From a virus, in the IMG/VR virus record IMGVR_UViG_3300037882_003134, positions 1 through 57,039 of that record: a stretch of 57,039 nucleotides of DNA; one strand, given 5' to 3'. Position 1 is the stretch's first letter. Each line of letters begins with the position of its first letter. A program made the translations under genes and the position numbers. Below the pieces are notes generated by a model. It was not told the DNA's origin and ran no database searches. It was given only the letters and a program-made list of their open reading frames with translations. Of the stretch, positions 24,914-33,241 are shown piece by piece.

Positions 24914-25606
24914 CTAAAGGCGGTAACGGGTGAAGAGCGCGACCTTCTCGTCGATCGCCTCTTTTGCCTTCTCCGCATCAAATGTGCGGCTCCACGTTCC
25001 AATGCGTTCGCTCGTGACGCCGTCTTTGTCGTACAAGCGTCGCTTGCATTCGAGGATGCACAGTTCTTCCAGCGCATCCGGGACATAGGGCTGCGCAGCA
25101 CCGACGAAGAAGCCGGCCGTGCAGGTGATCCGGTAGTTCTTCACACCCGACGTAAACCGGCCAGCGAGGAGACGAACAATGCCTTTCTCGTAATCAACCA
25201 CATAATCTTCGTTCTCGACCAGCGCAGTGAAGGTGTCACCGTCACTCCCTCGGTTTGACAGGTAAGATAGCTCGAAAGCTAGAGCATCAGTGACACTGCT
25301 TCGCTGCACCGGAAACTGGGGCAGGATGTACTCTCCCAGTCCCTTTTCGTTCACGACCTGCGCGTCGCCATCGAAGTAAAGGTAGTCCTCAGACAGGACA
25401 CCAGGGGTGAACGCGGCTTCATCCAGCTTGTAGTGCCGGGCTTTGAGCTTCCGTCCCGTCTTTCCCTCGATCCAATCAGTTGCACGATCAATCAGCTTAT
25501 CCAAACGGGTGTCTTGGCTGCTGCCCGAGATACCGAGCTCAGTCTTCAGGTTCGCCGTTGTCGTGAGCGCATCGGCAGCTACAGCCACAGGCAAAGGATA
25601 GCGCAA
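24914..25606 (-). CDS. gp6-like head-tail connector
   Basis: A 230-residue protein with the gp6/gp15-like connector pattern: N-terminal helix pair (LKTELGISGSSQDTRLDKLIDRATDWIEGKTGR) and C-terminal helix (ALEELCILECKRRLYDKDG). It would form the ring below the portal. The start is uncertain: TTG at 25606 lies in the terminator T-run, and TTG 25594 or GTG 25588 are possible. Confidence 0.75.
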   Translation of the reverse strand: MRYPLPVAVAADALTTTANLKTELGISGSSQDTRLDKLIDRATDWIEGKTGRKLKARHYKLDEAAFTPGVLSEDYLYFDGDAQVVNEKGLGEYILPQFPVQRSSVTDALAFELSYLSNRGSDGDTFTALVENEDYVVDYEKGIVRLLAGRFTSGVKNYRITCTAGFFVGAAQPYVPDALEELCILECKRRLYDKDGVTSERIGTWSRTFDAEKAKEAIDEKVALFTRYRL

Positions 25607-25634
25607 AAAAGAGCCCCGCGCTATGCAGGGCTCT
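25605..25634 (-). terminator. Rho-independent terminator
   Basis: On the minus strand a 7-bp stem AGAGCCC / GGGCTCT with an 11-nt loop is followed by six T. It lies 21 bp after the stop of the 25656-26180 gene. Confidence 0.85.
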
Positions 25635-25655
25635 TCTCACTTCGTTTCCCCGTCG

Positions 25656-26180
25656 TTATTCGCCGAGAATGTCCTCGTACCAGAGAGTAACCTTTCCATC
25701 GAAGTCCGCCGTGGGATCTTCAGTAATCACGACCTTGATGTACTGGTCGCCCGGCCATGTAACGTCTTCCGTGTTGAAGGCAGCGGTACAACCTGTGGAA
25801 TTACAGCTTGATCCAAGAGCGAGCAGATCGGCACCGCTACTTGTTAGATCATCACAGCTATCCACGAATCCGATGTAGACGCTCGCTGCAGTCGGGTTGG
25901 CAATGTTGTGGTACCGCCCGTGCATGATGGCGCCAGTGCCGTGGGGGTTCGGGATACACGCAGCGTCGTATGCCGTTCCATTCTGTGCTGAAGTCGAACC
26001 AGTACCCGAAATATCGAATACGTGGGCTACAAATGCCGCGAAGCTGTCCTGCTTCTGAATCGTGCCGTCGGTACTGAGGCTGTTGAGATACACGCCGCCG
26101 CCCACGAGGCCAGAGACAATGAGGCCGCCGAAGACGACTTTGCCAGCTTGAAGGATTTTCCGATTGAGTACGTTACCCAT
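25656..26180 (-). CDS. Membrane-anchored secreted protein inside head gene cluster
   Basis: A 174-residue protein with one N-terminal membrane helix (VVFGGLIVSGLVGGGVYL) and an outward-facing, Cys-containing domain (CIPNP, SCDDL, SSCNSTGC). It does not look like a capsid part. It has its own -10 box upstream and a terminator right after it, the signature of a 'moron' gene. A role in the lysogen's surface, for example superinfection exclusion, is only inferred. Confidence 0.6.
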   Translation of the reverse strand: MGNVLNRKILQAGKVVFGGLIVSGLVGGGVYLNSLSTDGTIQKQDSFAAFVAHVFDISGTGSTSAQNGTAYDAACIPNPHGTGAIMHGRYHNIANPTAASVYIGFVDSCDDLTSSGADLLALGSSCNSTGCTAAFNTEDVTWPGDQYIKVVITEDPTADFDGKVTLWYEDILGE

Positions 26181-26207
26181 GAGCGTGGAGAAGAAAAATA
26201 CAAAGAG

Positions 26208-26216
26208 AGTGTATCA
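26208..26216 (-). promoter_or_regulatory. Extended -10 box TGATACACT
   Basis: TGATACACT on the minus strand lies 27 nt before the ATG at 26180. Unlike the leaderless set, it leaves a short pyrimidine-rich leader. Confidence 0.5.
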
Positions 26217-26220
26217 CAGG

Positions 26221-26445
26221 CTATTTCTTGGCGCGAGTTCGCTTCGGCTTGCTCTCCACTGGCTTCGTGTCCCGAACAACAGTCGGATGAGCTTGCGTTG
26301 TCTGGCGGACTGGCTTGAGGAGCCCAGGGTGAGCTGCGTTCCTTTCAGCCGCCTGCTCTTCGGTGAGCTCGATCGTACCGCCAGCCTCGACCTTCTGGCC
26401 GTTTTCTCGGAAGTAATATGTGGAGGAGACTTCGTATTTTGGCAT
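26221..26445 (-). CDS. Hypothetical protein, 74 aa
   Basis: N-terminal half is a small beta domain (YEVSSTYYFRENGQKVEAGGTIELTEEQA) like head-associated 'DUF' proteins that follow capsid genes; the C-terminus is basic and disordered (KPKRTRAKK). Confidence 0.5.
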   Translation of the reverse strand: MPKYEVSSTYYFRENGQKVEAGGTIELTEEQAAERNAAHPGLLKPVRQTTQAHPTVVRDTKPVESKPKRTRAKK

Positions 26446-26456
26446 CGGAAAAGTGG

Positions 26457-26768
26457 TTAAGAATAAAGCCGATAGAAGACGGTTGCTGTTTCTGCCGTGT
26501 GGCAGAGGAATTTCACATCGGTAATCTTCGCCTTTTCGATCGTCACACGACCGCCTGAGGCGATCTGGTCTCCGTTTCCCGATGCTTGTGCGGTTGGAGT
26601 CGTGCCATCTGCCCGGAAATAGACCGTATTTGGTCCCTTGTTCACGAGTTCGATCTTCTCCGCCCCTTCCGTTTCAAGATTCACAACAGGATCGTTGTCT
26701 ACGCTCAGAATCCCTTCCGTAATGCGGTGGAGAACGACGCCGGTGACTTTGTCTGCTGGATCAGCCAT
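26457..26768 (-). CDS. Head decoration-like protein, 103 aa
   Basis: Located directly after the major capsid gene. Beta-rich with KIELVNKGPNTVYFRADG and a C-terminal strand TVFYRLYS, a pattern of capsid-associated or fibre-base proteins. The start at 26768 is chosen because upstream codons belong to the intercistronic hairpin region. Confidence 0.5.
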   Translation of the reverse strand: MADPADKVTGVVLHRITEGILSVDNDPVVNLETEGAEKIELVNKGPNTVYFRADGTTPTAQASGNGDQIASGGRVTIEKAKITDVKFLCHTAETATVFYRLYS

Positions 26769-26793
26769 AGGAGTGTGGGGGAAGCCCTCACGC

Positions 26794-26814
26794 CTGGCCT
26801 CGTAGGGAGGCCAG
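26794..26814 (-). other. Hairpin after capsid gene, attenuator-like
   Basis: A perfect 8-bp inverted repeat (CTGGCCTC / GAGGCCAG, 5-nt loop) lies 17 bp after the capsid stop. No T-run follows, so it more likely protects the capsid mRNA or partly stops transcription. Confidence 0.5.
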
Positions 26815-26830
26815 AGCGTCAAGGCTGCGA

Positions 26831-28189
26831 TTAGGACGCAGTACCTGTCTTCAGGATCGACATTGCTTCGTCATCGATCGTGTCGGAATCGAAGAACTCC
26901 GTGACGCGCAGCGCGTAGCTGTTCGTCTCGTTCAAGTTCACCGAATCGACCGTACCTTGACTCTGCAGCTCGATGCGGTAGCCCGGACGTACGCCACAGA
27001 TGTGGTAGCCGAGGTTACCGAACAGACCGAACTTCGTCTCTGCGGCAGGAGCCTGCTCCATCGAGACCACACGCTTCAATTCGAAGCCGTGGACACGCTT
27101 GTCAGACTTCAGCTCTTGGACGTTCGCCCAGTGGTAGTTGTCGTTGCCCTTGGACTTCGCGAGCACGTTGATCACCTTGCGGGGCATCCAGAAGCGAGCT
27201 TCGCCACCGATCATGCCAGAGCCCTTGATGTCCTCGTCAGGGAGGTACTGCTCATCGAGCTCGTTGATGAGATCGGCCATGTGATCGAACGTGAGGTCGG
27301 TGATCGCTGACTCACCTGCCGCCATATCCACGACGTTTGCGGTCTGGGCGAGGATATTTGCGAACACGATCGAGTCCTCCTTCTTCGCCAATTCGATCGT
27401 CGCGAAGTTGATCAGCGTCTGGACGAGCGCTGGATCGGCAGTCTCCAAGAGTTCTACCGAGAAGGGCTTGCTCAGCACGTTGATCTTCTTCGTTGTGAGA
27501 GTGAACTGCGCGAACACCGGCTGGCTCGACGTAGCGCCCGTGGCTTCTGCAGTCTGCTCTGCCGTGAAGGTGGACGTGAGCTTCGGCAGGCGAAGAATCT
27601 CGCGTTCCATCGTGATCTGCGTGCAGTACTTGCGAGCCTGCGACACACGAGCGACGTTGTCGTACAGCATCGTGCTGAAGATTTCACCGCCCAGGTAACC
27701 GCCCGTGGTATCCGTCGTGAGGCTCATGGCACGCTCTGCGCGGCCGGTCTCCTTCAGGTACTGACGTTCGGCTTCGTAGGCCTTTTCCACGCCTCCAGCT
27801 TCGCCCTTCCCTACGGAAGCGCGACTGACGGCACGGATCACCTTCGCGGCCTCGTGGAGATCGCGCTGGCGGTGCTTCTGCTGTTCATAGGCGGATTCTG
27901 CGGTTTCCTGCACCAGTGCTCGGGACTGCCCGGCGTTGAGGTTGTACTTCCGCTCGATTTCGCTGCCGACTGTCTCGGCGATCTTCTGTGCATCCTGTGA
28001 TGCACCATCGACGATCATGCGAACCTGATCGTCAGAGAGCTGTACCATCGGCTTGTCTTCGACGGCTACGCCCATGTGTTCCTGCATGTAGGATCGCAGG
28101 ATTTCAGCCTGTTCGGCCTTCTCCTTGCCCTGCATGCGATTGTGGAGGTCAGCAAGCTGCTGTTCCTCCTTTGTGGGAGTGGGACTCAT
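26831..28189 (-). CDS. HK97-fold major capsid protein
   Basis: A 452-residue protein. Residues 1-150 form a charged helical delta/scaffold domain. The capsid domain begins near TTDTTGGYLGGEIFSTMLY and shows typical elements (AEATGATSSQPVFAQFTLTTKKI, KEDSIVFANIL, GEARFWMPRKVINVL, C-terminal SYALRVTEFFDSDTID). The start overlaps the stop of the protease-AAA-scaffold gene (TAATG), as expected for a head operon. Confidence 0.9.
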   Translation of the reverse strand: MSPTPTKEEQQLADLHNRMQGKEKAEQAEILRSYMQEHMGVAVEDKPMVQLSDDQVRMIVDGASQDAQKIAETVGSEIERKYNLNAGQSRALVQETAESAYEQQKHRQRDLHEAAKVIRAVSRASVGKGEAGGVEKAYEAERQYLKETGRAERAMSLTTDTTGGYLGGEIFSTMLYDNVARVSQARKYCTQITMEREILRLPKLTSTFTAEQTAEATGATSSQPVFAQFTLTTKKINVLSKPFSVELLETADPALVQTLINFATIELAKKEDSIVFANILAQTANVVDMAAGESAITDLTFDHMADLINELDEQYLPDEDIKGSGMIGGEARFWMPRKVINVLAKSKGNDNYHWANVQELKSDKRVHGFELKRVVSMEQAPAAETKFGLFGNLGYHICGVRPGYRIELQSQGTVDSVNLNETNSYALRVTEFFDSDTIDDEAMSILKTGTAS

Positions 28190-30534
28190 TAGAGAGATTG
28201 GGAAAGAATCGTCCGCTCGAACTGTTGTGCGGCGGACTTTGCGACTTCCCCGAGATCCTTTGCAGGAACCCCGCGTCGTGAGGCTTCCACGGACGCTTCT
28301 ACACACGCCTTGCGGATGGTTTCACCCAGCCGCGGAAGCGCATCGATAGGGATTTGAACGAAGGCTTTTCGTTCGGGTGCAGGGGCTTCCTGCACCGGAG
28401 GATTTGGGGCGGGTTCGGGCTCCTCCACAACCGGCGTTTCCGGTTCCTCTGGTGTTTCTACTGGCGTTTCCGGCGTCTCGGGCTCTTCGGGCGTCTTCGC
28501 CTCTTCCTCGATTATCTCCTCCATCTGCTCGAACGCTTCCTTCTCATCGGCCGGCTGTTCGATGCCGCGAGCCTTGAAGAACTTCTCCATGGCGCGGCTG
28601 GCTACTTTGTTTACCGGCTGCTTTTGCTCGAAATACCTGCGGTACTTTTCCGATTCGGAAGGTGTGGGTGGCATGGTGCTCGCAAGTATACACCCGTTCG
28701 CATTTGTCTCATTCTCAATTTGGCGACGTGGGCGATAGTTACTTCCTTGGAGCTGAATGCTTGTGATCAGATCCTTCTGCTCTTCCACCTTCTTGACCGC
28801 TTCACGCAGTGCATCGCTGATACTGAGGCCGTCCGAATCGTGAATGTTTCGGGCGAAGCTGGCGAGTTCGTACACGTGAGCCCCGGAGTAACCCTTCGTC
28901 TTTTTCACAGCCTCCTGCACGTCCTCATCGGAAACGCCATCGATCCATTTACGCAGCATCGCAGCGCGTTTCTCGTCAGTCGGCAGATTGAAATTGAGCA
29001 CGTCATGGAAGCGACCGGGACGATCGATCAATGCTTCCGGCAAACGCTCGGGGAAGTTCGTGGTCATGATTGTGACAACCCCGGAACTCCGTGCGATGCC
29101 GTCCATTTCCGTCTTTAAGAGATCGATATTTCCAGCAACCCAGTTGTCGATGTCCTCAAAGAACAATACGGAAGGTGCAATCTCTCTCGCGAGTTCGAAA
29201 GCTTGCTCGAATCCGCCACCGCGGTAGAAGTCCCTTGTCGATACCCAAACAAAGCTGCAGTCCTGTAGTGTGTTTCGGATAATACGACCCGATAGCGTCT
29301 TGCCCGTGCCAGGAGGACCGAGCATCAGCACGCCGCGGTTCGGCGTTGATTTTCCCTTGGCGTTGAGCCGCTCAACGACCCGCGAAAGTGCCTTTGCATT
29401 CTTCTCTTCGAGGAAGCAATCGTCCCAGGTCTCGTCGGTCGTCCGAATGAATTCACCTGAAAGGGCGAACGCTTCGCCTTTCAGCGGATTCTGCTCCCTC
29501 GCGAACTTCCATGCCTCATCAACCACACGTCGATTGAATTCCTTGGCCTCCCGGTGAGTAAAGAAGTTGACCTGCAACCCTCCCCACACAGGAGTTACCG
29601 AGTAGGCGAAATTGCCTTCGCTGCTTCGGTAGAAAGCGATCCCATCAACAAGGAAGTCCTCGCTCTGCCGTGAGTTGAGTTGAATGACGTTGTGAACGGG
29701 CGGGAGTTCAGTCCCCTGCCACGTCAGGTTCCGTACTTCGGCCAGGGTGCTACCCATCAAAGCGTGTCGGAGCCCGGACAGCACTCCACCGATCCGGAAT
29801 GAGGGGATGCGGAAGGTATTCTGGAATATCTCCTTCACTTCGCAGTCGATATGCTTCGCCACCCAATCGTACTGAAGCTCTGCGGGGCTGATGGATTCAT
29901 GTGTTACGTCGAAAGCTCGGCTCAATGACCGATTCCAGCGAATCGGCTCAGATTCATCCGTAAAGCTCTCGATGCGCGAGGCAAGCTCGCGGTATGTCTC
30001 AATCTCGTCTTCCCGGCCGAGCTTTCTAGCTCGCTGCACCAGCGCGTTGCTGTTGCTTGGGATTGTGACGATCGATACTTCGAGCAGTCGTTGCTTGCGA
30101 TACACACGCACCGGCACTCTTGCGCCGGCAGCGTCTTCCTCCTCCATGTCTTCCCAATCGAGTGGTTCGAAGCCGACCGAAACGGCATTGATGAAACCGC
30201 CGCGTGCGAGCTCCCAAACGGTGTCAGCGAGTGGGAAGACTCCCTCTTCAGGGAACTCGATTGTGAGATAGGTTTGCTGGTTGTGTACACGAAGAGTGTC
30301 CGGCAAACCCTTTGCTACTGGCAGGCCATTGCTTCCCGTTCGCCCCCTGTCATCGTGAGCGAGTGGAATGACAGGATTCTTGCGGAACGTCTCAAAGTCC
30401 CAGCCGGCTTGATCGATTCTCGTTCCGTAGCTGTCGATGTCGAACGTCGAAATGATGACGGTCAGACGCCGATTCGCAATGTCGATGTCTCTTGCCTGTT
30501 CGGCCGTGGCTTGCCGGATCTCCTTTTCTGGCAT
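28189..30534 (-). CDS. Fusion: prohead protease - AAA+ ATPase - scaffold
   Basis: A 781-residue protein. Residues about 20-165 are an HK97-type (U35) prohead protease with likely catalytic H60 (PLAHDD) and S119 (AVSVGF). Residues about 200-390 are an unassigned domain. Residues about 395-600 are an AAA+ module: Walker A GPPGTGKT (407-414), Walker B LFFEDID, and RPGRF (505-509), close to FtsH/Cdc48-type ATPases. Residues 621-781 are a Pro/Glu-rich then helical scaffold-like region. Normal phage proteases are 150-250 residues without an ATPase. TTCCCCTC lies 6 nt before the ATG. Confidence 0.85.
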   Translation of the reverse strand: MPEKEIRQATAEQARDIDIANRRLTVIISTFDIDSYGTRIDQAGWDFETFRKNPVIPLAHDDRGRTGSNGLPVAKGLPDTLRVHNQQTYLTIEFPEEGVFPLADTVWELARGGFINAVSVGFEPLDWEDMEEEDAAGARVPVRVYRKQRLLEVSIVTIPSNSNALVQRARKLGREDEIETYRELASRIESFTDESEPIRWNRSLSRAFDVTHESISPAELQYDWVAKHIDCEVKEIFQNTFRIPSFRIGGVLSGLRHALMGSTLAEVRNLTWQGTELPPVHNVIQLNSRQSEDFLVDGIAFYRSSEGNFAYSVTPVWGGLQVNFFTHREAKEFNRRVVDEAWKFAREQNPLKGEAFALSGEFIRTTDETWDDCFLEEKNAKALSRVVERLNAKGKSTPNRGVLMLGPPGTGKTLSGRIIRNTLQDCSFVWVSTRDFYRGGGFEQAFELAREIAPSVLFFEDIDNWVAGNIDLLKTEMDGIARSSGVVTIMTTNFPERLPEALIDRPGRFHDVLNFNLPTDEKRAAMLRKWIDGVSDEDVQEAVKKTKGYSGAHVYELASFARNIHDSDGLSISDALREAVKKVEEQKDLITSIQLQGSNYRPRRQIENETNANGCILASTMPPTPSESEKYRRYFEQKQPVNKVASRAMEKFFKARGIEQPADEKEAFEQMEEIIEEEAKTPEEPETPETPVETPEEPETPVVEEPEPAPNPPVQEAPAPERKAFVQIPIDALPRLGETIRKACVEASVEASRRGVPAKDLGEVAKSAAQQFERTILSQSL
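28685..28690 (-). promoter_or_regulatory. Internal -10-like box (TATACT) before scaffold region
   Basis: TATACT lies 10 nt before an in-frame ATG at 28674 (residue 621 of the fusion), the exact point where the scaffold-like region begins. It may express a 161-residue scaffold separately. Confidence 0.4.
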
Positions 30535-31157
30535 TACTGGGAGGGGAAGTGGGACAGAACGCGATCGCGTTGACCGCGGAATGCACGGCGCAAGTGTATC
30601 ACGAAGTCCCGTTCGAGCGCACCATGTGCTCTGAGGAACACTCGACCGAGTTGGTGTTTTCTGTCGAAGGTAAGCCCTGCACCGACAACTGCGCATCTGC
30701 AGTTTGCTCGTTCTGACATTGGCAAAGTCGAGTCGCCGGGGAACATTCCCGAACTTCCGCCCACCATGAACGGCTGGTGAATTCCGACCACCTGCCCGTC
30801 GGCCGCAGCGTGTGAAGCCCGCTCCCGGCCATCGATCACCGTAGACCATTCTTTGTTCTGGTATCCCTCTCGCCGAAGAGTCTCTGTCGATCCGTCGTTG
30901 ATCACATCCGTCAGCTCCGTGCGAGCAATCAGCTTGTTTCGTACCTTTTCATGTTGTCCGAATAGCTTATCGATGCGCTTCGAGAGTTGCTGAATCCCCT
31001 CTCCCTGCTCGATCGCAGCGGCGAGCTCTACCTGCAGAGCCTCCTTCGTTGTGCCGATTGCGATAGCCGCGTGATCAAAAGACTTCTGCTCAAGCGCAAT
31101 TCGCACGGCTTGGGTGAAGAGATCATCTTCCGAGAACTCCCCGTCGCCCTGCATCAA
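30534..31157 (-). CDS. MuF-like minor head protein, likely made as portal fusion
   Basis: The C-terminal part matches the Mu gpF/SPP1 gp7 family: IARTELTDVINDGS, then GYQNKEW, DGRERASHAAADGQ and ERANCRCAVVG with the conserved His and Cys. The listed start (TTG 31157) cuts into the expected N-terminal helix region, and no better start exists up to the next in-frame stop. The same frame is open back to the AAATTTA heptamer in the portal gene, adding residues such as RWQAIYQPFLFRG. Minor head proteins of this family help DNA passage at the portal. Confidence 0.75.
   Translation of the reverse strand: MMQGDGEFSEDDLFTQAVRIALEQKSFDHAAIAIGTTKEALQVELAAAIEQGEGIQQLSKRIDKLFGQHEKVRNKLIARTELTDVINDGSTETLRREGYQNKEWSTVIDGRERASHAAADGQVVGIHQPFMVGGSSGMFPGDSTLPMSERANCRCAVVGAGLTFDRKHQLGRVFLRAHGALERDFVIHLRRAFRGQRDRVLSHFPSQ
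30593..30601 (-). promoter_or_regulatory. Extended -10 box TGATACACT inside MuF gene
   Basis: On the minus strand, 58 nt before the ATG of the protease-AAA-scaffold gene. Same consensus as the other late -10 boxes, with no start codon at +6. Confidence 0.4.
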
Positions 31158-31294
31158 GCCGATCCCGATACCACGCTTGAACCCACGAAAGAGGAACGGC
31201 TGGTAGATGGCCTGCCACCGAGTCCGCTCTGCACCCTCGTCAAAGATGTCCCCGATGCCGGGGAGATTTGTTTGTCGTTTCTGTGTGGGTGTTG

Positions 31295-32557
31295 CTACGC
31301 GGCTAAATTTGCCGGAGGTTCGGGAGAAGCACCGGCAGGCACTTTGTTGAAGTTCACGTATGGGATGTCGGTCACTCCGGGGAGATCCAGTGGTTCGAGT
31401 CCCATCATCTGGCGGGCTTCATCGGGCAGCAGCGAGGCGTTTTCCATCAGCGTCGCGATCGTCTGCCGTTTCTCCTCAGTGTTCTCCGGCACCGGATCGG
31501 GGAAGTTGAACCGCATGCCCTCGTGACCGGGGAACTGTGGCAGGTAGTCGTTATTCAGGGTATCCGTGATCATTTCTAATAGCGGCAGGACAGTGAACCG
31601 TTGGAACACGTAGATTGCCGCATCTGCGTTCGCCCTTGTCTGCGATTCTGTCCGGCCGAGCATTTCGAGACCGATGCGCATGTTTGCAAGGATCTCGTCG
31701 CGGTTCATCTTCTTGCTCTCGGCGTACTGCATGTCTGCGTTTGATTCCTGCACCTTCGTGAACGTAAGCCCCTTGGGAAGCATTGCTGTCTTCCCTTTCT
31801 GGCCAGAGTATTTATGCATCCATTCGGACAGAATCTTTTGTCGCTCTTCGGGAGTGAGGTTCTGCTCGGTACTCAGCACGCCGGATGGGATGGCGTTGTT
31901 CTCCATCCGATCGAGGTTCATCTGATCCGCTTTCTTGTGCGCATCGAGAGCGTACCGTGCAGACTTCACCGGCGAGTGCCCGCGGAACATATCCATTGGG
32001 TTGGGCATCTTGAAGTGAACGACATCTTCCGGTGCAAGTCGGAGGCGATGTTCGATCGTTTGGTACTCGTAGTGATCGATGCTGTTATCCGCACCGAAGT
32101 GCAATGTCATGCTGCCAGGTAACAGCGGGTGAATGATCGTCGGCGCGCCGTTTAGCTTCCGCCGGCCATCGAGCATCCAGAACGCTTCGCCGTTCAGTTC
32201 ATGGTGCAGGCCGAGCAGGTGGAAGAGCTGGCGCTGCGTGAGCGGGCTCTTGCCCGTCTTCCCAGGCATTGGGTTGTGCAGTGTTTCGAGAGACTCATGC
32301 TTCTCCACCCGATCCCAATCGTCGCCCTTCTTCTCTTCGAGGAAGAACGGAGTACGGGAGACTTCAAAGCAGATAACGTCGATACCCGCGTGGAACCACG
32401 GGTTTTCACCGTAGAATTCGAGCGAGGCTTCGGGTTGGAAGTGATGCGGCTGTCCGGCGTACCGGAACATGGCGCTCAGGTCGGTACCAACAAGACGTTC
32501 CTCCCGCCCGAGGAAAGCATCTGCTGCGTTGCGGAGGCGCGTAAGAATCGACGGCAC
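31295..32557 (-). CDS. Portal protein (HK97 family)
   Basis: A 420-residue portal: SLEFYGENPWFHAGIDVICFEVSRTPFFL, RLAPEDVVHFKMPNP, FRGHSPVKSARYAL, and the wing/crown region with AESKKMNRDEILANMRIGLEMLG. GTG 32557 is chosen because a TACACT box lies exactly 6 nt before it; the longer TTG form would start inside the promoter. The gene ends GCA AAT TTA GCC GCG TAG, which includes a -1 slippery heptamer. Confidence 0.9.
   Translation of the reverse strand: MPSILTRLRNAADAFLGREERLVGTDLSAMFRYAGQPHHFQPEASLEFYGENPWFHAGIDVICFEVSRTPFFLEEKKGDDWDRVEKHESLETLHNPMPGKTGKSPLTQRQLFHLLGLHHELNGEAFWMLDGRRKLNGAPTIIHPLLPGSMTLHFGADNSIDHYEYQTIEHRLRLAPEDVVHFKMPNPMDMFRGHSPVKSARYALDAHKKADQMNLDRMENNAIPSGVLSTEQNLTPEERQKILSEWMHKYSGQKGKTAMLPKGLTFTKVQESNADMQYAESKKMNRDEILANMRIGLEMLGRTESQTRANADAAIYVFQRFTVLPLLEMITDTLNNDYLPQFPGHEGMRFNFPDPVPENTEEKRQTIATLMENASLLPDEARQMMGLEPLDLPGVTDIPYVNFNKVPAGASPEPPANLAA
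31304..31310 (-). promoter_or_regulatory. -1 ribosomal frameshift site AAATTTA at portal end
   Basis: A AAT TTA is in the correct phase of the portal gene (AAT 31309, TTA 31306), two sense codons before the TAG. A -1 slip continues AGC CGC GTA GCA and enters the MuF frame without a stop, giving a product of about 674 residues. A 6-bp hairpin (TCCCCG / CGGGGA) lies about 40 nt downstream, too far for a classical stimulator. Confidence 0.6.
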
Positions 32558-32563
32558 GGGGAC

Positions 32564-32569
32564 AGTGTA
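32564..32569 (-). promoter_or_regulatory. Leaderless-type -10 box (TACACT)
   Basis: TACACT on the minus strand, 6 nt before the portal GTG at 32557. Confidence 0.6.
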
Positions 32570-32591
32570 CAACTATCCCCAAAGAAGCGCA

Positions 32592-33230
32592 TTAGGTTTT
32601 GGGTAGCGTCAAATATGCGTAGATGAAGCTGGCAATGACACTGGCAGCGATACCCAAAAGGAAGCCGACCAAGAGCACCTTCCACTGACCACGCAGGCTT
32701 TGCGCGTACCGAAGATCCTCGCGCATCCCTTCAAGAGTAGCGCTAAGGGTCGCAATGCCTTCGGCAAGATGCTCGTTGGTTACCTGCGCTTGCTGGGGCG
32801 TCTCCTCACGTGGAAGCCTTTGACGAATTTCGTCGGCTTCCATAACACGGATCGCCTCGCCTCGCCGAACAAACGCTCCAGCGTCCGAGATCGCAATCTC
32901 TCCCGCCACAGGCTTGAAGACAACAACACCGACTTGCTGCCCTTGGTATGTGACCGGATGAAGGCGAGTTTCTGGCATCGGGCGGATACGGCCACCAAGC
33001 TGATCGACTAGGTGCCCCAGCCGACGAACATCCGTCCCGACCACAACGTCAGGCTCCCGCACTCCAACGAGCAAGACACCACCCTGCGTATTCCCGAATG
33101 CAGAAGCGATCTTCGCAAGATCGAGGATCGTGCGCATGTTCTCTTTGAACTCGACCTGCTGCGTTTCGCCGCCAGCAATAAGCCGTGCAACGTCGTCGGG
33201 CGTCACGTTCTCAAAAAGTCGGTCGATCAA
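32592..33230 (-). CDS. AlbA_2 (Schlafen-like) protein with C-terminal membrane helix
   Basis: A 212-residue protein; TTG 33230 is chosen because AGGGGA lies 7 nt before it. Residues 10-60 carry the AlbA_2/Schlafen pattern (QQVEFKENMRT, then KIASAFGNTQGGVLLVGV). A coiled coil (about 145-180) leads to one C-terminal membrane helix (VLLVGFLLGIAASVIASFIYAYL). It sits between terminase and portal genes, where no such protein is usual. A nuclease or nucleic-acid binding role at the membrane is possible. Confidence 0.7.
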   Translation of the reverse strand: MIDRLFENVTPDDVARLIAGGETQQVEFKENMRTILDLAKIASAFGNTQGGVLLVGVREPDVVVGTDVRRLGHLVDQLGGRIRPMPETRLHPVTYQGQQVGVVVFKPVAGEIAISDAGAFVRRGEAIRVMEADEIRQRLPREETPQQAQVTNEHLAEGIATLSATLEGMREDLRYAQSLRGQWKVLLVGFLLGIAASVIASFIYAYLTLPKT

Positions 33231-33241
33231 GTTTCTGTCCC

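Noticed and set aside
31240-31262. TCCCCG/CGGGGA hairpin as stimulator of the portal frameshift
   Set aside because: It begins about 40 nt after the slippery site, too far for a classical stimulatory structure.
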